Shown: in pieces, positions 53,859 through 61,477 of the stretch
Layout of the letters: every line of letters starts with the position of its first letter
Numbering within the stretch: position 1 is the stretch's first letter
Assembly: GCA_964251385.1 (NCBI GenBank)
Contig: CAXUJK010000003.1
Span: forward strand, 372,001-436,000
Length of the DNA stretch: 64,000 bases
Source: CADCVW01 sp964251385
GTDB lineage: Bacteria > Pseudomonadota > Alphaproteobacteria > Sphingomonadales > Sphingomonadaceae
Direction: 5' to 3'
Position numbers and translations under genes: made by a program
Notes under the pieces: generated by a model
Told to the model about the DNA's origin: nothing
Databases searched by the model: none
Seen by the model: only the letters and a program-made list of their open reading frames with translations

Positions 53859-55259
53859 TCAGGCGGCAAGGTTCCGGAGCGGTGAGAACAGTGGCGCCTG
53901 GCGCGTAAAGTGGATCTCGTCAGACCATCGAAAGGAGCTGGCTCGCTCGCGTATGGACCGACGCGGATCATCTGCCGCCGAGCCGGGACGCCGACCCAAG
54001 ATGACAACTTCGCCCGCGTCGCGGAGTTCGGCAAGCTGGGAGTCGACCAGGGCAGAGACAACCGGGGTGTCATTTGCGCGCGAGGCAAACAGAGCCCGTT
54101 TGCTGACCACACCTCCATCCCTGGTCGCCTGGTGGAGCAGACGCGGGATTTGCTCAAGCAGGGTAGCCTGGGATCGGACACGCGCATCATCGTCGAACAG
54201 GTATTCGAGCATGCCCTGCCGAACATCGCTGTTGGGATCGAAGCCGAGCGCATCGAATCCAGGGCCGCCAAAATGCTCCATCGTGTTCTGTAGTCCCCAG
54301 AACACCGCACCCATCTCCTCGCGCGCCTGGTGGTGCTTGGAGAGATGGAGGAGCCAGTAATCTCGGTGGGATTCGGGAGGATGGATAAAGAAGGGCGTAT
54401 AGAACTCGGCGCCGGTAGCCTTCTGAATGTGCTTATAGACGGTGTTCTGTATCAGTCGCTTCCAGCCTTTGCGCTCCTTCATGTCAATTAACGCGCGAAC
54501 GTCCTCGCGGCTGAAATCAAGGTCGGCGAGCGCTCGGATCTCGGAATTCTTCTCGCACAACAGATTTATGAGCGCGTCGATCATGAAGGTTAGCACGACC
54601 TCAGGGTTCTCGAGTTCTGTCATGATCTTCCGGATCGTCGCCAGCTTGACGCCGCTCCACCCATATTGATCCAAGAAGAACAGCGAGCGGTGCGCCCGTC
54701 CTTTCGCCCGAATAGCGGCGATGATCGAGGGGGCCTGTTCTTCAAAGATCCCATGGACAAGGCGGATGGTGAAACCGATCCGCGGTCCAAAGCCACGCAT
54801 GCGCAGCTGGTCTTCCAGAAAAGCGAGGTGGTCCCGGTTATCGTCTACAAAGACGAAATCGGCTTCGATCTCGAAGCCCTTGGCGCGAGCGCTGGTTAGG
54901 ACCGACTGCGCGCGCTCGACCGCGCTAAGCATGCGCAGTGGAGACCCGTCCACTTCCTCGCCTGCCAGTTGATAGCGCCCGCCTCCGCAGAAGCCATCCA
55001 CGATAGTCAGCTTAAGCCGTGTTTGGCGATGTGATCTCGTGAGCGTGGCGATGTACGCATCGATGTAGCGCTCGAAGATCTCGTGTTTGGCGACGCTATG
55101 CGCGCCTAGCGTGGGCATGGGTGATCCGACACGCCAATGATAGCCACGTCCCTCACTTACGTCCGCTAGCGACGGCGTAGGGCGTGCAAGCTCATACAGG
55201 CCGACGAGCGGGAGCGGCACTTGCGCCGGTGTGGCCTTGACTGCCATGAACCGCTTCAT
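53859..55259 (-). CDS. tcmP: Three-Cys-motif partner protein (TcmP family)
   Basis: A protein of about 466 residues of the TcmP family, usually found beside a three-Cys-motif DUF5131 protein, as here. It has a methyltransferase-like core: VDGFCGGGRYQ (SAM loop), DFVFVDDNRDHLAFLE, and SLFFLDQYGWSGV, a motif IV-like site. The conserved N-terminal part is GAHSVAKHEIFERYIDAYI. A C-terminal winged-helix-like region follows. ATG at 55259 was chosen, with 55247 an alternative. The biochemical role is unknown. It is divergent from its partner across 336 bases. Confidence 0.88.
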   Translation of the reverse strand: MKRFMAVKATPAQVPLPLVGLYELARPTPSLADVSEGRGYHWRVGSPMPTLGAHSVAKHEIFERYIDAYIATLTRSHRQTRLKLTIVDGFCGGGRYQLAGEEVDGSPLRMLSAVERAQSVLTSARAKGFEIEADFVFVDDNRDHLAFLEDQLRMRGFGPRIGFTIRLVHGIFEEQAPSIIAAIRAKGRAHRSLFFLDQYGWSGVKLATIRKIMTELENPEVVLTFMIDALINLLCEKNSEIRALADLDFSREDVRALIDMKERKGWKRLIQNTVYKHIQKATGAEFYTPFFIHPPESHRDYWLLHLSKHHQAREEMGAVFWGLQNTMEHFGGPGFDALGFDPNSDVRQGMLEYLFDDDARVRSQATLLEQIPRLLHQATRDGGVVSKRALFASRANDTPVVSALVDSQLAELRDAGEVVILGRRPGSAADDPRRSIRERASSFRWSDEIHFTRQAPLFSPLRNLAA

Positions 55260-55595
55260 CCTACGGTGACTGAGACGCGTCCAGCATGCCGGTTGGGCTG
55301 TAGCTTGTCCAGTTGACCCTTTGGTACATCCACGGGTCACGTCAACGTCTTGAAGCTCGTTCCTGCTCATCTAACCAGCTTAACGTTCTCCACTTGTTCC
55401 TGACCGAGTCGCACGGCTATAGCTGCCACGATGCTCGAGCGGACGGCGTGATGATCGGGTTGTTCAAGGACGCGCCACGGCCGAACAGCCAGGTGTGCGG
55501 CCAAGTCTTTGGGCCGGCAGGACCTGCTCGACGTATAACAAAGCGTTGGTGCGCGAGTCGGACGCTTGCTAACGTGCTGCGCGGGGAGGCGGCCA
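55260..55595. other. Divergent intergenic region between tcmP and the DUF5131 gene
   Basis: A 336-base stretch with no recognised gene; the promoters of both divergent genes should lie here. No clear palindrome or repeat was seen. Confidence 0.4.
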
Positions 55596-56417
55596 GTGGC
55601 TAAAAATTCACGAATCGAATGGACCACACATACCTTCAATCCCTGGTGGGGGTGCGTTAAGGTCTCGCCGGCTTGCAAGTTCTGCTATGCTCAGGCGTGG
55701 GCCAAGCGGGTTGGCCAAGATGTATGGGGCATCGACGCGGATCGGCGCTTTTTCGGCGATCGACACTGGGCTGAACCGTTGCAGTGGAACAAGGCCGCGG
55801 TAGCGAGCGGTGTGCGAGCGCGGGTCTTCTGCGCGTCGATGGCCGATGTGTTCGAGGACAAGGCGGATCTGAATCCTGCCCGGGCACGACTATGGAACAT
55901 TATCGAAGCGACCCCGGCGCTCGACTGGCTTCTGCTTACTAAACGGCCAGATCGAGTGCTCGACTGCGTTCCTTGGGGCCGGAGCTGGCCGGCTAATGTC
56001 TGGCTTGGCGCGACAACTGAAGATCAGAAATGGGCAGACAAGCGGCTTCCCGAACTGGCCGCGATCCCGGCTGCGGTGCGATTCATCTCGGCCGAACCGT
56101 TGCTAGGTCCTCTCAGCCTCGCTGGATGGACGCATACAATTGACTGGGTGATCACGGGCGGAGAGAGCGGACCCAGTGCCCGCCCATCAAGTCCGTCCTG
56201 GTTCCGAGCCTTAATGAACGAATGTATGGCCGCTGATATTCCCTTCCACTTTAAGCAGTGGGGCGACTGGGCACCGGGTCAGGGTTTAAACCTCGCTAAA
56301 GCGCGCTCAGCCTCGGTTGACGATGGCACGACCATGTTGCGGATCGGTAAGAAAGCGGCCGGTCGTCTACTGAACGGCATGACCTGGGACGGCCTGCCGC
56401 GCGTGCGCTCAGCTTGA
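55596..56417 (+). CDS. DUF5131 (phage Gp37/Gp68) three-Cys-motif protein
   Basis: A protein of 273 residues. The three-Cys motif CVKVSPACKFCYAQ near residue 17 is of radical-SAM type. Other family blocks are NPWWGC, VFCASMADVFED, LLLTKRPDRV, VWLGATTEDQ, FISAEPLLGP and ITGGESGPSARP. It is predicted to bind an Fe-S cluster and to act with TcmP. GTG at 55596 follows GGGGAGG with good spacing. Confidence 0.92.
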   Translation: MAKNSRIEWTTHTFNPWWGCVKVSPACKFCYAQAWAKRVGQDVWGIDADRRFFGDRHWAEPLQWNKAAVASGVRARVFCASMADVFEDKADLNPARARLWNIIEATPALDWLLLTKRPDRVLDCVPWGRSWPANVWLGATTEDQKWADKRLPELAAIPAAVRFISAEPLLGPLSLAGWTHTIDWVITGGESGPSARPSSPSWFRALMNECMAADIPFHFKQWGDWAPGQGLNLAKARSASVDDGTTMLRIGKKAAGRLLNGMTWDGLPRVRSA

Positions 56418-56441
56418 TCTTAGGCCGGGGACTGCGGCGCT

Positions 56442-57008
56442 ATGCCTGTCCAGATCGCATATAGCTCCGGCGGGCGGGGCAACACCGTTCCCTACCCGCC
56501 GCTCGAAGACGAGATTAGGCGCAATCACGGCTTCTTCGACCTACGCGGCAATCCGGCAGCCGTTGCCAATATCCCTGAGACGCAGCAGAGCCCGGCACTG
56601 GTCGACCTGCTCGTTGCGCTTGCGCAGCCTAACTCGGCGCTGATCTCGCTCGGCTGCGATCTGGGCGAGCATAGCGACCCCGGCAGTCAGCTTCAGACGC
56701 GCCGACGCGCTGGCGGGTATGTGCAGATTGCAGACGCTCGAGTTAGGGACGCCGAAGGTGACTTCCTGAAGCGCGTGTCCGCCCATATCGAGGCATGTCT
56801 GAGGGCCGCCGTCGATGGCGATCGCTGGAGCGTTCGTTTCGACCTTAGCGGAGTCGCTTACGAGTTCGACGGACGCGTCGAGGCGCATAGCGTCTGGATC
56901 TGGTTTGACGCTAAGGCTAGCACACCCGACAAGGCGAAAGCGTCGCGCGAACGACTCTTGTACACCATCGAGAGCGCCGCAGCGACGTTCACCCCGACGG
57001 TGCGGTAG
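56442..57008 (+). CDS. Hypothetical protein linked to the TcmP/DUF5131 pair
   Basis: A protein of 188 residues, 24 bases downstream of the DUF5131 gene on the same strand. No domain is recognised. It is mixed alpha/beta, soluble, with a conserved-looking ISLGCDLGEHSD block and an RFDLSGVAYEFDGRVEAHSV strand pattern near the C-terminus. It may be a third component of the pair. Confidence 0.75.
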   Translation: MPVQIAYSSGGRGNTVPYPPLEDEIRRNHGFFDLRGNPAAVANIPETQQSPALVDLLVALAQPNSALISLGCDLGEHSDPGSQLQTRRRAGGYVQIADARVRDAEGDFLKRVSAHIEACLRAAVDGDRWSVRFDLSGVAYEFDGRVEAHSVWIWFDAKASTPDKAKASRERLLYTIESAAATFTPTVR

Positions 57009-57215
57009 CCAAGCCCCGGCCCGCCTCATCAGAGCTGCTGAGGCCGCAATTCTCGATCTCCTGACGCGCGTGTTGCTCATGGAGTACCACGATTTGCAAG
57101 GCTCTTCGCCATCGACAGCTTGGCTAAGGTTGTCGTCGCCGTTGGCCGACAGTCGTTCATGCGCTATGCCCGATCTTGCCGCTTTCGATTAGCGAGTGCG
57201 TTCCAAGGGCTCCAC

Positions 57216-58551
57216 TTGACGTCTATCTTCGTCCATATCTCCGACATCCACTTTGGACAGGAGCGGAGAGCCGGGCCGCGCATCGTCAACGAGGACGCCC
57301 GCCGGAAGCTCATCGACGACGCAGCCGTCGAGGTCGGGAAGCTGCCAAGCGGCAAGGCGGCGGGCATCATTGTTACGGGCGACATCGCCTACGCGGGCAA
57401 GAGGCACGAGTACGAGGAAGCAGGCATCTGGCTGGACAAGCTCGCCACCCGCGTCGGATGCACGGCCGCCGACATCCAGATGATCCCGGGGAACCACGAC
57501 ATCGACCGCGATCAAGGGCGCGGCCGAGATGATGCTGGACGCCATCCACGTCGACGGCGAAGACAAGCTGGACGCGTTCCTCGAAACCGAGGTCGATCGC
57601 GACGTCCTCTACTCGCGCTTCGCCGAATATCGGCGCTTCGCCAACGCCTACCGGTGTCCACTCGACGCGACAGGAACCAGCAGCGCGGACCGACGTCTGC
57701 CGCTTGCTGAAGGACGGTCGATCCGCTTCGTCCGCCTGAACTCCGCGCTTGTCTGCACGAAAGGGCGAAAGGAAGAAGGGAAGCTGCTCCTTGGGGCACG
57801 CCAGCGGGTCATGCAGGAGAGGGACGGCGAGGAACTGGTCGTCCTCACCCACCACCCGCTGAACTGGTACGCGGACAGCGTCGATGCGCAGAAGTTTCTG
57901 GCGGCACGCGCGCGCATGTTCGTGTCAGGGCACGAGCACCTCGCCGCCGTAGACGTCGTGAACGTGGAGGAGGGTCGCGACCTCCTCATGCTGGCAGCGG
58001 GCGCGGCCACGCCCGACGTCGTCGACGATACCTACACCTACGCCTACAACATCATCGAGTTCGACTGGGACCCGCCAGCCGACGCGCTCGCGGTCACGCT
58101 CCACCCGCGATCATGGAACGACGACATGAAGCGCTTCGAGGCGGACGACGCCCGGCTCGGCGGCCGCGCGAAGCGCATCGTCCTGGGTTCACCCAACTTC
58201 CGCAAGGCTCCCCTGCCCGAACCTGCCCGGGCGGAGGACCTCATCGACAGGGATCCGGCCGTTGTTGAAATCATCGTTGGCGAGGGAGACGACGTGAACG
58301 CCGACCGTCAGTTCGACGAGACCGAGTACCAGAACCTCCACATGCGCTTCTTCCGCGACCTGGGAGAAGGCGAACGCCTCCGCATCCTCGTCGAACTCGA
58401 CGTCGTCCCGGCCGATGTCGCCGGAGGCTTCAAGCACGAGACGGAAGCCAGATTGCTCCGCAGCACGGTAGGGGCCAGGAAGTATGACCGGCTGCGCAGT
58501 CTCGTCGAGGAAGCACTGGCCAGACGCGGCGGAGCAGAAGGACCAAAATGA
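57216..58551 (+). pseudogene. Calcineurin-like metallophosphoesterase, frameshifted
   Basis: From a TTG at 57216 the frame gives VHISDIHFGQERR, ITGDIAY (VTGDIAY) and IPGNHDIDR, the first three metal motifs. At about 57508-57511 it goes out of frame. One extra base (or two missing) restores IKGAAEMMLDAIHVDG, and the second frame carries the rest: VVLTHHPLNWY, VSGHEHLAAVD, and a C-terminal acidic domain. Its stop overlaps the GASH gene (ATGA), showing it belongs to the GTPase operon. It is inactive if the indel is real. Confidence 0.85.
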
Positions 58552-59582
58552 GCAACATCGCGGAATATGCGTTCATCTTCGGAACGGGAACCGACGATGA
58601 CTGGGTCACGAAGCGGAAGCTGGCCGTGTCGGACCTCAAGGTCTGGCTCGAAGGCCTCGTCCCCGCCGGAGCGATCACCACCGCGGGCGCGATCGCCGCG
58701 TCGCTCGAGAACGGTGCCGCCCTCCCCGATGCCATCGCGAAGTTAGGCGAAGCCAAGATCCAGGCGCACGCCCCCTCCTTCGTGCGTTCCGGAGAGCAGG
58801 GCGAGCTGCAGATAAAGGTCATGATCATAGCGGCGGCCATCGACCTCATCGACCAGCAGCCCAGCAACACAGGATGGAACGCGCTGGACGCGCTCGCTGC
58901 CGCGTTCTGGTCGGCATTGTCGTTCCAGAGCCCGCTGGAAGACGGAAAGATCGAGAAGCTACGCAGCGATCTGCTGGCCGCGAGCCGCCGACGCGTACTC
59001 CTCGTCGCGAACTCCGCCCGCAAGCGTCGAGCCATCCCGACGATCGGCCTCGTCAGCATCGCCCAGGACTCGGCGGCAGGGACGAAGGTCAACAACGCCT
59101 TCAGCCGGGCCGTCGAGCCGACGATCACGGCATTTCAGGAGAACGCCTCGCTCGACCGCGAGGAGCTGGACTTCCTATGGTGGATGATCTCCGATCGAAG
59201 CGACATACTGGACGAGCCCTTCACCGGCATGACCGCCGGCGTCCGCGCCGTCGCCGCGGGCCTGGACGCCGCGGCAAAGCTTCGGAAGCTGCCGTCCGAC
59301 GCGCACCGGAACATCGTCCTGCGCAACGCCGCCGATGGCGAGCCGATGTCGCTGCCCGACGTCGTGGAGGCGCTCGGCGACCATCGGGAGAAGCTTGCGG
59401 CCAGCCTTCAACCCTGGATCGCGGACGCGCGAGCCGTCTTCCCGCTCCTCGTCGCGATAAGGGAAGGCCAGGGCACCGCGCGACGTGGGGAGAAGGCGAT
59501 GAGCCCCGAGGACTGGTGTGCGCGCGCGCTGCTCGAAGGCGCGATCCACCACCTCCAGACAGGGACGACCGGCGGACTATGA
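58548..59582 (+). CDS. GTPase-associated all-helical protein (GASH)
   Basis: A protein of 344 residues, predicted almost wholly alpha-helical, with no enzyme motif. It matches the GASH family (GTPase-associated system helical domain) in the N-terminal YAFIFGTGTDDDWVTKRKLA and the internal DFLWWMISDRSDIL. In predicted conflict systems GASH is thought to connect sensor and GTPases. It overlaps the phosphoesterase and GTPase genes by four bases each. Confidence 0.85.
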   Translation: MSNIAEYAFIFGTGTDDDWVTKRKLAVSDLKVWLEGLVPAGAITTAGAIAASLENGAALPDAIAKLGEAKIQAHAPSFVRSGEQGELQIKVMIIAAAIDLIDQQPSNTGWNALDALAAAFWSALSFQSPLEDGKIEKLRSDLLAASRRRVLLVANSARKRRAIPTIGLVSIAQDSAAGTKVNNAFSRAVEPTITAFQENASLDREELDFLWWMISDRSDILDEPFTGMTAGVRAVAAGLDAAAKLRKLPSDAHRNIVLRNAADGEPMSLPDVVEALGDHREKLAASLQPWIADARAVFPLLVAIREGQGTARRGEKAMSPEDWCARALLEGAIHHLQTGTTGGL

Positions 59583-60625
59583 CCGAGAAGGTCTGCGACG
59601 CGTCGGAATGCACCTTCCCGCAGACCGGCATCTGCCTGCGCAACCATTCCGACCCAGCGACGTGCCCGGCCCACCAGTTGGCGGTGGCACGGTTGGATGG
59701 GGACGAGGCCAGCACGGCAGGCGGCGTCCCGGATGAGATCGCTGACGAGGACCAGCTGACCGGGAGCGCCGGGAGCGCCGTGCTCGAGGCACCGGTCGAA
59801 ATGCCGTCGCTTCCCCGTAGCGGAACGCTCAGCCTGCGCGAAGTCGACGAGCTGATGAGCGGACGTTACGCGAACGTCATCGGGATCGTCGGCCTGCCGG
59901 ACGCAGGTAAGACCGCCTGCATAGCCAGCCTCTATCTGCTCCTAGCGCACGGCGCGTTGGCCGGCTTCAGCTACGCCGACAGCAGGACGCTGATGGCGCT
60001 CGAGGAGATTTCGCGCGGCACGCGTCGATGGAACGACGGGAACCCACCCGAGCAGATGACCACGCACACGGAAATGGAGGACGACCGGGAGGCCGGCTTC
60101 CTCCATCTTCGCCTGCGACGCGACGACGACGGCCGCAAGTTCGACTTTCTCATGCCCGACCTGCCCGGCGAGTGGTCGCGGAGCCTAGTTGCCAACAACG
60201 ACACGGACAGGTTCGCGTTCATGCGTGCCGCGGAGGTCGTGTGGCTGATGGTCGACGGACGGAACCTCATCGAACCGCGAACCCGCGAACTGGCGATCCA
60301 CCGCGCGACCAACATGGTGGAGCGGCTCGCGGGCGTCCTCCAAACGCCCCGACCAAGGCTGATCCTTGTTTCCAGCTGGCGCGACCTCGGCGAACTGGCG
60401 GACGCCACGCTGAGGAGGGTCCAAGAGTACGCGGATCCGTTCGGCTTCACGGTCGAAAGCGCGGCGATTGCCTCGTTCTCGGACACGGGCGTAAAGGCGG
60501 GCGAAGGCGTCGCCGAACTGATCGCGCGAAGCCTGGGCGGTGCGGGCGAGCGGGCGGACGCCTGGCCCACGAGGGAGACGCTTAGGTCCCACCGCGCCTT
60601 CCTCAGCTTCGGCCGACGGCCATGA
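59579..60625 (+). CDS. GTPase of the GAP1/GASH conflict system, Cys-rich N-terminus
   Basis: A protein of 348 residues. A Cys-rich N-terminal module (C-x4-C-x7-C-x8-C within residues 5-27) may bind zinc. A linker follows, then a TRAFAC-like GTPase: Walker A VGLPDAGKTACIASLY near residue 105, the switch II-type MPDLPGEW, and SSWRDLG in the base-recognition position. It corresponds to the double-GTPase family of these systems. ATGA overlaps lie on both sides. Confidence 0.85.
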   Translation: MTEKVCDASECTFPQTGICLRNHSDPATCPAHQLAVARLDGDEASTAGGVPDEIADEDQLTGSAGSAVLEAPVEMPSLPRSGTLSLREVDELMSGRYANVIGIVGLPDAGKTACIASLYLLLAHGALAGFSYADSRTLMALEEISRGTRRWNDGNPPEQMTTHTEMEDDREAGFLHLRLRRDDDGRKFDFLMPDLPGEWSRSLVANNDTDRFAFMRAAEVVWLMVDGRNLIEPRTRELAIHRATNMVERLAGVLQTPRPRLILVSSWRDLGELADATLRRVQEYADPFGFTVESAAIASFSDTGVKAGEGVAELIARSLGGAGERADAWPTRETLRSHRAFLSFGRRP

Positions 60626-61470
60626 AACACAAGTCGGTCATCCTGGTCGGCGGACCGGACTCGGGCAAGAGCAACTACGTTGGACGGCTCTGGGCGTCGC
60701 TAAAGGCCGGTAAGGGCACGCTGAAGCGTGCCGGCATGCCTCAAGGCATCGAGTACGTCGAGGACATCTGCGAGCACTTGCTTTTGGGAGAGTTTGCGGG
60801 TCGGACCGACAAGAACGCGCCCCGCCAGGACTTCAGGGTCCCGCTGAAGATCGGCGACGGCGACGAGCCTACCGAACTGATCGTCCCCGACTTCTCAGGC
60901 GAGCTGTGGCAAAGCGCCGTCACGAACTCCGAGATCCCTCAGGACTGGCTGGACGCGCTGGAGGCGGCAGACGGCGCGCTGCTGTTCGTGCGGGTGCACT
61001 CCCCGTTGAACGTGCAGCCGCTCGACTGGGTCACCGCGCGCGAGGCGATCCGCGTGGTGGGCGAGGGCAACGAGGAGATCGCGCTGCCGACACAGGTGGT
61101 CCTGTGCGAGCTGCTCCGGCTGCTGTCCATGCGCCTGGCCCACCGGCCCGATGGATCGATGCCCCGCCTGGCGGTCGTCGTGACCGCCTGGGACAATCTC
61201 GACGCGGGCGCGAAGGCGGCCGGACCGACCGCCTACCTGCGGAAGGAGTTCCCGTTGTTCGCGGGCTTCCTCGAGGATGTCGACCGCCTCGACGTACGGG
61301 TCTTCGGCGTCAGCATCGTCGGCGGCGACCTCGAGCGCGACCCGGCGTTCAAGCAGAGCTACCAGGGCATGATTATGGCCGAGGTCGGCTCCGTCGCCTT
61401 CGAGAAAGAAGGCGTATGGCAGGTCGGACTGGACGTCACCATGCCGGTCGCATGGGCGATCGGCGCTTGA
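60622..61470 (+). CDS. Second GTPase of the GAP1/GASH conflict system
   Basis: A protein of 282 residues. Walker A GGPDSGKSNYVGRLW is at residues 10-24, followed by VPDFSGELW (switch II) and VVTAWDNLD (base-recognition). It is distinct in sequence from the preceding GTPase, so the pair forms the two-GTPase set of this system. It starts four bases inside the previous gene and is followed seven bases later by GAP1. Confidence 0.85.
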   Translation: MKHKSVILVGGPDSGKSNYVGRLWASLKAGKGTLKRAGMPQGIEYVEDICEHLLLGEFAGRTDKNAPRQDFRVPLKIGDGDEPTELIVPDFSGELWQSAVTNSEIPQDWLDALEAADGALLFVRVHSPLNVQPLDWVTAREAIRVVGEGNEEIALPTQVVLCELLRLLSMRLAHRPDGSMPRLAVVVTAWDNLDAGAKAAGPTAYLRKEFPLFAGFLEDVDRLDVRVFGVSIVGGDLERDPAFKQSYQGMIMAEVGSVAFEKEGVWQVGLDVTMPVAWAIGA

Positions 61471-61477
61471 CGGGGCG

